From NCBI GenBank assembly GCA_003260075.1, contig QLIY01000257.1:116919-180918 (forward strand): DNA of 64,000 nucleotides, read 5' to 3'. Both the position numbers and the translations under genes were made by a program. This document shows, piece by piece, positions 35,777 to 52,200 of the stretch (positions are counted from its first letter, which is position 1; each line of letters starts with the position of its first letter). The DNA is from Phallusia mammillata. Taxonomy: Eukaryota; Chordata; Ascidiacea; Phlebobranchia; Ascidiidae. The notes under the pieces are model-generated. The model saw nothing but the letters and a program-made list of their open reading frames with translations. It did not search any database and was not told the DNA's origin.

Positions 35777-36592
35777 TTTACATTAACAAAACACCTGCTA
35801 GCAATTACAGGTTATTTATTTCAACAAATATCTTTAGTGATTAAAAACCCTTTGTAAAACCAAATACATGTTCTATTTCTTGTGATATTTTGCCTTCTAA
35901 AGATAAACTGCAAGGCTTTTGACTAGAAAAATAGCTTTCCTATATGTTTGTAAGTCCTATATGACATTATTATACACTAGCTATCATATACACCAGTTGC
36001 CATACTTAAAACGGTTACACATTTGTTGCCTTAAATTGTGTCACTATACAATTACCCAGAATTTTAAACATATTTGTTTTTGCAGACAGAAATGACTGTT
36101 TCCCCAAACATGTGTGTCTGCAAATTTACGGTGTCATTAAAATGGTACAATCATTTTTGATACAATTCCAAATAAGTAAACAGAACAGAATGCTTTCGGT
36201 CAACAATATTTTTACATCAAGTAGTAAAAAAGAACGGAAAAAACCCAATTCCTTTGACAATTTAAACCTTCAGCTTTAGCTTGGCTACTTGCGTCTAAGC
36301 CAGTCTGCAAAACATGACAGTTTCTGATGAGATCTTGGGCATGCAGGACCAACATGTCCCGCATACACAACCTGTAAGTTGCTGTTCAAGACCAATTTCA
36401 GCACGTGCAAAGCAAATACAGAGGGGGACAACCTCAAAAAAATATTTCAAAAAGACGCATTTGCAGCTACCACATGACACACGCTGCAGACTGTTTTAAT
36501 AGAGAATAGACTTCGAACAATATTAAAGACAAACAATATTACTTACAGAAATGAACAGTATGTGATATTAGCCCTTATCTTGCTGTCTAAAC

Positions 36593-36826
36593 CCAGTCTG
36601 CAGAGTATGGCAGCTGCACGTGCAATTTTTTTAAACAAAATATTTTGCACGCCAATTTTTAGGGTTTGCATGCGTAATTTGGCTGCCTTGACCTCTTTTA
36701 CTTGTTTTGCGCTTGCTGAAATAGGTCTTGCACGCGAACTTACAGGTGTTGCACGCGCGCACGCGGGACATATAGGTCCTGCACGCGCGAGATCTCGTCG
36801 GGAACTGCCATGTTCTGCAGACTGGG
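36593..36826. mobile_element. Small TIR element (CCAGTCTGC ends) with 7-bp target duplication
   Basis: The ends are CCAGTCTGCAGAGTATGGCAG and its near inverted copy CTGCCATGTTCTGCAGACTGG. TCTAAAC occurs on both sides (36586-36592, 36827-36833). The interior is rich in GCACGC/GCGCGC. A diverged copy, with CAGTCTGCAAAACATG at the left and GCTGCAGACTG at the right, lies at about 36297-36495. Confidence 0.7.
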
Positions 36827-37466
36827 TCTAAACTACTTTAACTCATTGCAAAACATAGCTGCCAACAGTTAAGGTTTGGCACTGTGAAACAATTAAATGA
36901 GACAGAAATACAACTTCTAAATCTTTGAAATCTGATGATAATCAACTATATTTTTTACAATTACTTCTTTGTTTTGACAGCTACTGTTAACAGCTTATTT
37001 GTACACAGAACCTTAATGACCAGCACAACGATGCACTGCTAATCTTTGTACAATAATAAAACCCAACACAAAACGGTACATCTAGTACACATCCAACGTT
37101 GCTCGCAGTGGTCCTAAATGTACTCAGAAAGTTTGGGTTCGGCCAACATACAAAAAATGTAAACGAACATAGTTCAACAACCAACAAACCGGTTTGATTT
37201 TTGGTTGCCAAGGAATACAGAAAATCGTTGGATGTGCTATGTTTAAAATGTACGACATAGAAACAATATGCTATTATTTTGTGTTTTAATAAATATTTTT
37301 AAACAAAATAAGACAGCAAAATGTGTTGAGCAAATGTTTCCGGTTATGTCTTACAATAGAATACTAAAAGGTTTTAGTATTGTATGGTCATACGTTATAA
37401 CTCATACATAAAGTTTAATTAAATATCTGACTCCAAATGTTGCGCCGCAAGTGGTCAGTTTTATTC

Positions 37467-37480
37467 ATTGCCATGGAAAC
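37467..37480. promoter_or_regulatory. RFX X-box-like motif
   Basis: ATTGCCATGGAAAC matches the X-box inverted repeat GTTGCCATGGAAAC at 13 of 14 bases. A weaker site, GTTGCCAAGGAATAC, is at 37204-37218. RFX factors drive ciliary genes; the sites lie between MEIG1 and PPIL6, about 0.7 kb from the PPIL6 start. Confidence 0.6.
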
Positions 37481-38166
37481 ATATGAGGCAAATTCCCCCA
37501 TTTTGAACAACATGTATTACTTTGTTTACGTTTTTTAGGCTTACGTTTTTTTATCTGTTTATTTTTGTAAATTTCGGCTTGTTGTACTTGAAAGTGTAGC
37601 AAAACATTGGTCTGCAATATGCTGATTACTTTTTTAATTGGTTGATATGGTGTTAAGGTGCAACTTCCAACACAACATTAACATATTTGGGTGAACAACG
37701 TTTAGTTTTATTCTAAAACGTTCCTGATTTTCTGAAACGTAATTGTAAAGCTTTTTTCTAAAGCTTGTGTTTTAATAAACATTATGTGAAAGTGAGATTT
37801 TGATGGCATGACGTTCACATCATTAAAGATTAATTTGAGAATATGCTTTTGTATTGCTTAAAAATATTTTTCTGTTTTTATGTAAAAAATACGGGAAGCA
37901 TTTGTGATAATAATATGTAACAATTTTTTTTATTTTCACAATTTACAGAACAGTTGCATTTGATGATTTTAAAATCAATCAAATCATATAACTATAGCTG
38001 TTTTGAGTGGATAAGCTGTGGGATATGCCCCGGGAAACCCATGACTTAAATTCCCAACAACAATGTTTTTGTTTACATGTTACTCTTTTGCTATCAGCCT
38101 CTAAAGTATGAAAAATTGATCTGCTATCAGCTATAGACTTATTGATAAAACTGGTTGTGGGATAGA

Positions 38167-43300
<5,134 letters not shown>

Positions 43301-43645
43301 CCCATATTATTGCTCGTTAAATTCAAATCTTTTCTTTTGTATCTTTGAAATAAATGTTATGTTTTGATAAAACCTAGTCTGTTGTTATGGGTATAACTTC
43401 ACATTGCCAGTTCACAGTTACCGAAAGCATAGATCGAGTAACGACTAACAAATTTGAATTTCACGGATCCAAGGCCAAGAAACCCCGCAATATGACACAA
43501 AACGAATAAATGTATACTTTGACAGCAACAAAAATGGTGTACGATCAAACATCGACATATTAGCACTTATCTGAGATAGCAAATATAGTTTAACGGACCA
43601 AACAAGCATAGGTATATGCGCAATGTTGCGCCCGGTCTACTTAGT

Positions 43646-43977
43646 GGTTTCCAACCAAAGATTTGCACATCCTCTAGCGGTATCTGATATCGTTTCAAGA
43701 AGTCCGTAAACGAAAAGACTACAAAGCGGGGTTCGAACCCAGGACTTACCAGGGGACGAATCCCGATCAGGGTTTTTTTATGTCTGTAAGAAAAAAAAAA
43801 AAAAAAAAAAGNTTTCCAACCAAAGATTTGCACATCCTCTAGCGGTATCTGATATCGTTTCAAGAAGTCCGTAAACGAAAAGACTACAAAGCGGGGTTCG
43901 AACCCAGGACTCTCCAGGGGACGAATCCCGATCAGGTTTTTTTTATGTCTGTAAGAAAAAAAAAAAAAAAAAAAAGA
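43646..43977 (-). repeat. SINE-like sequence present twice around a single N
   Basis: A block of about 165 bp running from TTTCCAACCAAAGATTTGC to an A-rich end occurs at 43646-43811 and 43813-43977, joined at the N (43812). On the minus strand it has GGGTTCGAACCCC, a Pol III B-box. The copies differ slightly. This is probably one element assembled twice. Confidence 0.6.
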
Positions 43978-44634
43978 CTACAAAGCGGTGTTTTTTAAGT
44001 TATTGTATTGACAAGTTGGCTACCTCTTCCCCACTGTCTATAAGTGCATATTGGCACGTGCTTGCCAAAAAAGACAAAGCAGCGGATACGTCTAAATCGG
44101 CTCCTGACGTCCTGTAAAATTGATGTTTGTTATCATGTTGAAACCGAATATCCACGTTTTGTATAGTTTGTTCAGGTATTGCATAGCGGTCCAAAACTAT
44201 TTAATTGTGTTCAAAAGTGCCAGTTGTGTAATCTAACGGTCTGTTGCAAATTTGAACAAAGGAGTCAAGACCGTTTAGCCTGTTTATTATAATGGTTTGA
44301 CCGATCTACCAATTAGTCACCGTTAGGTGCTGAATCAGAGTGGCATACCGTTTTCAGAATGGCATTATTTCACTATAAATCAGAATGAAAATGAAAATAA
44401 ACGTCGCCTTCAAGAGGTATTGGCCGAAAATACTTCAATTACAACAAACGTTTTTGGCTGAATTTCCAACGCCAGCAGTCCTTTAACCTTGTTTGCATAT
44501 TTCTGCGTCATCGATGATCTTTCGGATCTTTCCTTTTTGTACGATCGCCATAAGAGCGATTAGAAGTTTAGAAAGAGATCACAAACATTAATCCCGCGAT
44601 GAAGTTAGGCAAAAAAGTCACGGCGACGTGTTTG

Positions 44635-44697
44635 CGATGGTCACCCCCGATGTAACTGATGGTCACCCCCGATGTAAAATGGTCACCCCGATGTAAA
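44635..44697 (+). repeat. Short tandem repeat GATGGTCACCCCCGATGTAA
   Basis: Three imperfect units of about 20 bp in a row, separated by small indels. Confidence 0.7.
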
Positions 44698-44805
44698 AAT
44701 TGCGAGCAAATTGTTAATTTAGTGGGCTAGAAGAATAATTAGAGAATTAAGGTTTCAAAGTCAAACCAACAAAATAACAAAATGTAACGACCTAATCTAT
44801 AGTAG

Positions 44806-45672
44806 GGTGACAATATACATGCGTGAGCAAAACTCCTGACGTTTCAAACAAATATCTTCGGCGACACCAAACTTGCGTTATAGCATGGTGTAACATGTCA
44901 CCAATCCAAACAATTCCGGAATTTTCCGGACATCCGAAAAAGCTGTGTCCGGCAACTAGACAGTACTTCCCACAACTCTTTTTCTGGGGGACTCGAAGGT
45001 TTACGTTTTAACTGTTGTCTCCGCGTTTTTGATGCAAGATGCTTACTACATTTATGTGAAACAAATTATCAGCATGAATTAAAGGCTATTTTGTGCGTCT
45101 TGAAAGCTAACAATACTCTGTTAAAAAGACCAGATCTTGTAAAACTGTATGTTTTGTAACGCGTTGAAACACAAAACTGTGCTCTTTGTCTCTGTGTACG
45201 CTTTTTTACCGAAAAGTGGCAATGTTTGGGTTGGTGACATTGAACAACATGCCATTTAACACATTGCAACGTAAGTTTGATGTTTTTAAAGATATTTATT
45301 GAAACCGTCAGGAATTTTCCTCACACAGATATGGTAACCCTATAGCCAATCCTGATGGACATTTTTAGGCGATATGATCTCTTCAATGTTGCTAGCTTTA
45401 AAGACCTCCAAAAATCCACAAATAATCTTTAATTCAAGCTGATAAGATGTTTGCATGTGTGCAGGGATGCATTGTGCAACAAAAATCGAACTTACAAATT
45501 TAACAATTAAACGTAAACCTTTAGACTAAGAATTGTGAGAACTCCACTAGATTAGGCTACTAGACGTTAAAATTCAGGACATTTAGAGTGGTTTTATAAT
45601 TATTTTCGGACACAGATTTTACGCCCAAATTCCGGACATGTCCAGGAAATTCCGCTCGTCTGGCAACACTAA
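44806..45672. mobile_element. Nested TIR elements
   Basis: An inner unit (about 44806-45345) has inverted ends AGGGTGACAATAT...CTCCTGACG and their complement near GTCAGGAATTTTCC...ATGGTAACCCT. AATCTATAG occurs before the left end and after the far right end (GGCAACACT at 45672), suggesting an outer insertion with a target duplication of 8-9 bp. Repeated TTCCGGACA blocks lie inside. Confidence 0.55.
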
Positions 45673-46299
45673 TCTATAGCCCATCATATTTATGTTCCAG
45701 TCTGCACTTTTTATTAGGTTGACCACCAAAGGCGTTTAGAGCAAAGTCACCACAAGGGCTTTTGACATCATTAGTTATTTGCGCTCTCACTATTCTCTCA
45801 TGCAAACAACCTGACTATCAATCACCAGTTGCACTTCAGACTATTGTGGCATCGATTCTTTTGTATTGTGGTGACTACCAGAATAAAAAACAAACAACTT
45901 TTGTAAGGTGATCACTTAGGAAAAGTAGACAGCTTCGTAGACCGCGTAACGGGCCATCTCTGCTTCAGCAATCACCGTATAGATGTTCAGTCGCATGCCT
46001 TCGGAACGAAATTTTATCCTGGGTTAAAGACACCACACAAACGTTTTCACGGATAAACACCCAGATTTTAAACTGTGAGGAACGGCGCCTCAAAAATAAC
46101 TCTGCTAGAAAACAAAAATGCGATCTTTTTGCATACCAGTGTAGCATAGCAGATTTCAATGTGTGCCGCAAAAGTTCTGTTTGTGCAAAGTTCACCTCTC
46201 AATCTTATGTTTTTGTGCTTGTTGACGAAGCGCGGGTAGATTGTACATGGCAATGCTCGAACTTCATTCATCTTCTTTTACCACCTTGTGTGTTTACGC

Positions 46300-46799
46300 C
46301 AGGGAGTCGAGCCGCTTGTTAAACGGGTTCAGGTTCACGTTGTTTTGTTTTCAATAAGGGTTCGGATTCGGTTCCGTTTTTTATAAATGTTTGATGGTTT
46401 CGGGCACATTACCCGATCCGAACCGGTTTGCGGTTTTTAAACCGGTTTAATCCCCTTTCGATTAACTTTTTTTATCCATCATATGGCGTTGTTAAATTCC
46501 GAAAGAATTTTGACCGTGTATTAGAGACACTTTCAAATTTGTTATTTTTGACACGCCCTATTAGCTGTTATCTTGCGTATCTTTATCTTCAGTAGGCTGT
46601 TTTTAAAAAAATCACAAAAAAATAATACAGGCTGCATTTTTTACTAGTTCGGTTCCGGTTTGGGTCCAACGCCAAACAAAATATAGGGTTCAACTACGGT
46701 TCGGGTTTTCAGGAAATCATAATTTGCGGTTCGAGTTTAATGAAATAAACCGCTCAAACCGGTTCGCGGGTTCGGGTTCAGTTCAGGTTTGACTCCCTG
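46300..46799. mobile_element. hAT-like MITE (CAGGGAGTCGAGCC ends)
   Basis: The ends are CAGGGAGTCGAGCC and GGTTTGACTCCCTG, flanked by GTTTACGC (46292-46299) and GTTTATGC (46800-46807), a 7/8 match. It is 500 bp, with internal AACCGG/GGTTCGGG blocks. Confidence 0.8.
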
Positions 46800-49236
46800 G
46801 TTTATGCTAAGTCGCGAACAAAAAGTCATTTATTTTGGTGCCGAAACTTAACAAGGCTCTAACCAATGGAATATTGCGTAACTACAAGGGTAATTTGCAC
46901 AGGGTCTCTAAAAATAAATTTATAAGATTTGAGTCAACATTGCGTCGAAATGTTTTTTTTTACAAAAGATTTTTTTATCTAAATGGGCAGACCTAAACAA
47001 ATAGAAAGCAGGTTTCTCAGTAGATTGTGTTTCACTTTCACATGTGAACAACAATATGGGCCTTCCTGTATTGCAACAAATGCCCAATATACGCCAATGT
47101 TTAGTAGAGATCTACCCAAGTTATTGCGCAATTAAACTAAAAAAGACCCAAAACCTCCCACTGATGGAGGTGGGCAGGAACATGACGCCATTTCCTGTGC
47201 CCACATTGACTCATGTCATACGATTAACTACATCATGTGTAGAAAATATGACGTATCACAACAGTAGTGACGCATAGCTCCAATTTGACACGGGCAGTGA
47301 GGCAATGTATATTCAAATATTTGTTGTTATTTGAACTGCCAGCGTGCACCTCAAACATTACGCACGGTTTTTGTAAGCCCCATGTGCTAACACAAGAACA
47401 AGCTGTAAGGCAATTTATAATGTTAATCATTGAGATGCGCCAAAACAGAGTATAGACAAACGGCTGTACATAGCGATAAAAATATCGAAAAGCACAAAAA
47501 TAGAAAAGCACAATTGAATTACGAAACTTATTTGAGTTTAAAAGCGCTATCAAAATGAAACTATGAGCAGTTATGCTCTCCATAGTTCAGATCCACTCAT
47601 TTTTTGAACGCAGTACATAACCGTGTACAAATGTTAGGGGGCATTTTAAGCTAAATAAGAAAGAAGTAAGCCGACAGCAACTGCGTGTGCCGCGTGTGTG
47701 AGCTAAACCCAGATGGTTTAAGAAATACGAAAATGCTAGTAAACAATTTATTTGCACGTTATGCTGTATTGACTACTATATTTATGCTTAGGATTGAATG
47801 GTACGCAGTACAACCTTTGCAATAAGGGCCTGAGTCAATAACCAATGTGCTCAAATACAAGCTTGTGATGGTTAAAAACAAGGGGGGTCCTTTGGTGGGT
47901 TGTGAGTGACAAAATGGCTTAAATGTGGTTTGCATAACATAACTAAATCGAAGTGGAGAAATATTTATGTTTTGGGGCAACCTTTGACGCCGAGAGAAAT
48001 GCTGATTATCACGTGACACGCTGCTGAACAAATAGATCAAAAAAAGTATCATCAAACATGAACGAGATACGAAAATAAGGCATCGTAAAAGAAGTGAGCA
48101 CCGAACGCTACCACAAACACGTTGCTTGCTCAGCTTTTCGGCGCCATGCTAGTTTTTCATGTCACCCTTCGACTATTGCTACGGGAAAATACGCACAAAG
48201 GTACACGTATATAGATAAAAGCAATTGCTTCGCCAATTATAAGTTTCCGTTCCCAAACCACCTGCGCCTTTGATGCAAGGTCAACGGGATGCACCAGCAT
48301 GAAGCAAAAATAAAGATTTCCCGCAAAAATCGATAGCACTCAATGTCGTAGTGTGAACGCCACATAAAACCGAACGAGTCAAGCAGAGGCGCAAGGATGC
48401 ATTCAATAAATGGAAGTCGCAAATGATTAGAGGCAAAACACGATAAAATGCTTGACAGAAAATAACGTGAACTTAAAATTAAAACGTAAAATTTGCGCAT
48501 AAGCCTGTGCGCACTAAGGCTAAGATCATCGACATGTGCCTACGGACGAAATTTCAAGAATTTGAATTTGAATTCTTGCAGATTTGTTGAACAACAATTT
48601 GAGGAAAATGTGCTGTACCGTGTGGTGTGTTTGCTAATTACCAAATGTCCCCAAGCCGAGTTTTATCGCAACGGTTGCAATTCGACGTCACAGTAGGGAT
48701 TTGTCGATCAGTCTCGCAGCTAAATCATTCAATGACGTCATAGCACGTTTACGATCAAAGCGAAGTGCACCTAGGAGTGCGAAGTATAAAACTAAAATAG
48801 GCAACGGCCTGACAGCAGTGACAACAATACTAGATCATAATAGAAGCACCTCAATACACGATGTCCACAAAACACAAATAAATGTAAAAAATTGGAACAA
48901 TTAATGGGCGAATATCAACTAATCGGCCATTACGGTGAGCACGACTTATCATGTCCTCTATGTACAGTAAGTTCAGAAACTACTTTCAATGTTAGCTTCA
49001 TACGTAACAATATTTGGTTCGCATAACTGATGACATTACACCTGCTAGACCACACCTTTGTTTTCATAAATCTCATTGGCCATTTCTGCGGGCAACTTAA
49101 CTGCACAAACAGCAAACCCTACGCTGCTGTTGCTGTCAATTTTGAATAAAATCCATCTGTTTCAATGTTTTCGAACAAATTATTACTAGCTAAAAAGTTC
49201 AGTGAAGAGATCGATTTGCACCAACCAATTAACCTG

Positions 49237-52200
49237 TTACATGCGATAAAGGGATCCAACAGATGATTGCTGTCTAAGGTTGGGATGAGGCTGTGTAAAC
49301 TGTTGGCTAAATTGATTTCCTTGCATACCAACATTTCCAGTCCCACTACCCATCACCACTCCACCATTTGGATGTGCGTCCATCAATATGTTTGGACCAT
49401 TTCCACAATAAGGATTCATTTCTGCAAACATAGGATGCTGTGCGTTGTATTGAGGTGGTGGTTGTTGCTGTTGTTGCTGTTGTTGTTGATGGTGATATTG
49501 CTGTTGAAGTTGCTGCTGCATGCCATCCATGTTTCCCAGGCCGACTTGTGAGTTGTAGGAGTAACTTTGCTCGGAAGTATCTGTGGTTTTACCAGGAACA
49601 TTGGTATCCATTGTGCTATCCAGATCCATTCCAGAAACGACACCTGAAACATAAAATGCCTATTAAATAATTTTGCACCTGGGATTACCTAAATTTGTGC
49701 AGACACATTGATTGTTCATAAGGTTACAAAATATCATGTGTAAAAAGCTTTCAAAGACTAAGAATTTATACAAAGGTTGTGTAATCACAAAAAAGAAAGG
49801 AAATCCTCACCCGGAAGGGTGCCTATAATAATACTCAGCAAAATCTGTTTGACAAGAAATATTAGCTTCTTACCTGAGTCTTGTTGAAAAGGATATCCCA
49901 AATTCATAGCAAGCTCAGGGACCATTTCCTGTAGCATTTGGTCCAGTTCAAGAGGTTCCCCTGGATCAAAGAAGTCCTGGTTGTCAATGTTAATATCAGA
50001 TGGAAATTTTCTTTCGTTCATGTTACTTAAGTTGCTGTCGTCAAGTTGTTGTTGTTGTGCAGTACTCTCTTGTCTGGGCATGCCAAGCATTGCATTTTGC
50101 TAAAACACAAGTGCAGTTTGTCATTACTTAAACTGTAAAGAAGAAGGATCAAGAACCAAGCAGTGCTGTTGACATATAGTTGTGACAGTTTGTTACACCA
50201 AATGCTGATTTTAAGATTAATTTTACTTTTAGACTAGCTAGGCCAAAAATTTTATGCTAACTAAACTCTGGTACACCAAAACACAAGATAAGATACACTA
50301 AACCCCTAAGTTTTTAAAAGTTGCTTTTTATTGCACAATACAAGCTGAATTGCAAGCAAAAGTATAATGTATGGTGTTGCAAACACTGCCTGTGGATGCC
50401 AAAATTCTTATGCTGTAGAAAATATTTATGTGGTTGTGTTTTGCACCTTGGGATAATGTTGGCCATAATCTTGCAAGGACATACTGTGGTTATCCATCAC
50501 CAGTTGTTGTGGTTGTTGTGGCATTTGAGAAGAAAAGTTGTTGGCCTGCAAAATCCAATCAGTTAAAGAACAGGGAAAAACATACATATTTACACTTAAT
50601 CTTTTGGGAAATTATCTCTATTTTTAACTGGGCTATTTGTGACTACACAAAGCTTTTAAATACTTGGCAATGTTCCAACAAAAAAAAATTAAACTCTGGA
50701 GTTGTATACTTTGAAAGGTATTGTCATTTCCAAGTAATTATGTTTTATGGGCTTTGGTTAAACCGTTGTGTCAACTAGAGTCATATTTCACACTGCAAAA
50801 CGTCAAGTCCCAATTTTCCATGTGTTTTTCTTAAAAACAGTTTGACCACTCTTCCTGGACAAACGAACTATAGACACACAAAAAAAATACCAATAAAAAT
50901 CCACTAATTTGTAATCATATTTAGTGGTAGAACAAAATGCTTTGCTGGCTTTATGGCACAAACTATAGTATGTCAATCTCTGCACTAAATTTTGGCAGTA
51001 ATAACAATACATAAAAATAGAAGAGTGGCTTTCTGATATACTTCCATTTTATATATTCTATACGATATTTACCAATTTACTATACACATCATTTGATCTA
51101 CACATATGATTGTTTTTGTAAACAAAAACTAATGGGTCCCCACACGCGTGTTTGTGCGGATTTACGGTAAACAAATGTTGCGGTGATTTTTAAATTCTTA
51201 AGAACAAATTTTTAGAAAGCGTTAACCCAACAATGAAAAATTTTGTTGTATTTTTTTGCACTATTATTGTCGTATAATTACAAAAGCATTAAAAAAGAAC
51301 GAAACAAATACTTTCAATTTAATCTCTTGCTTTGACCCAGATATTGTCGTCCAAGGTCGGGTTTTAAACACAATTTTTTCTAGAAAGCTGTAACAGTTGT
51401 GTTACAGACAATTAAAAAGCGATTTGCTGCAAGTGTATACATAACTTTTCATTTAACTTTGTTTCGCAAAACGAGTTTTTCATTTAACTTTGTTTCGCAA
51501 AACGAGTACCATTGACCTGTAGTAACCTTTAGGGTGCACACACCAAACGACTGTTTGACCTTTTGACACCGTTTTCAATAGCACGCCGTCCTTGGTGTTC
51601 AACAACACCGTTTGACCTAATATATACATGCCTTGAGTATTTGATTCAAAAAAAAAAAAAAAACGCTACGTTATGGCGAAAGAAAGTTCTGAACTGTGTT
51701 AGTAATACCTACTAATTGACCTTAAGTAACCCGTGGTCATGCAGCGGCCAACCTGACACTGAGCATTTAAAAAAAACTTTTATCTTGCAAAAAAGTCAAG
51801 TTTATTTTTTCATATTTAGTTTGTTTAACAAAGTTTTGCTTGACATTATACGAAACCGAAGCACGCTTATTAGGTTTAAATCGCGTCATATGTGTGAAAC
51901 CTTTGCCAAAACTGAAAATGTGAGTGATAACTTAATAAAACGACATAGCATTGCTGTGCAAAACAGCTGATTTCTAATCACCGAAACGACGTCTCGTAAA
52001 ACGTCTGTCCGACGTCAAGCTGAGCCCTCCCGCTCTGCCCTATTATTCGTAAACGTACTCTCTTGGGACTTCTGCCTACAGTGTCTTTCTTGACCAAACG
52101 AGCGTTAGACACATTTACGTTTCGGGGGCCTGTGGGTGAACCGCTGGGTAATTCGGGGTCAAACTTCTGGAGGATCAAGTTTGGATTAATAACTAACATA

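Larger units (their letters stand above)
35777..38166. other. Divergent interval between MEIG1 and PPIL6
   Basis: A region of 2.4 kb holding the MITE at 36593-36826, a diverged relative at about 36297-36495, two X-box-like motifs (37204-37218, 37467-37480) and AT-rich DNA. No coding exon is supported. Confidence 0.55.
43301..49236. other. Long gene-free interval between PPIL6 and FOXO ends
   Basis: Nearly 6 kb between convergent genes. It contains the PPIL6 3' UTR, SINE-like duplicates (43620-43977), a short tandem repeat (44635-44697), nested TIR elements (44806-45672), a hAT-like MITE (46300-46799) and, nearer FOXO, unique AT-rich sequence likely to include the FOXO 3' UTR. Open frames here have no recognisable domains. 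Confidence 0.55.

Noticed and set aside
43700-43760. tRNA gene
   Set aside because: A B-box-like GGTTCGAACCC is present on the minus strand, but no cloverleaf with a closing acceptor stem can be drawn; it is better explained as a SINE.
44635-44697. CRISPR-like array
   Set aside because: Only three adjoining units without spacers, in a eukaryotic genome; an ordinary short tandem repeat.
47044-48904. Several open frames of 60-116 residues between the MITE and FOXO
   Set aside because: None has recognisable motifs or consistent splice sites; most likely chance frames.
49267-49551. Leucine/valine-rich plus-strand frames
   Set aside because: Antisense to the FOXO polyQ-coding repeat.
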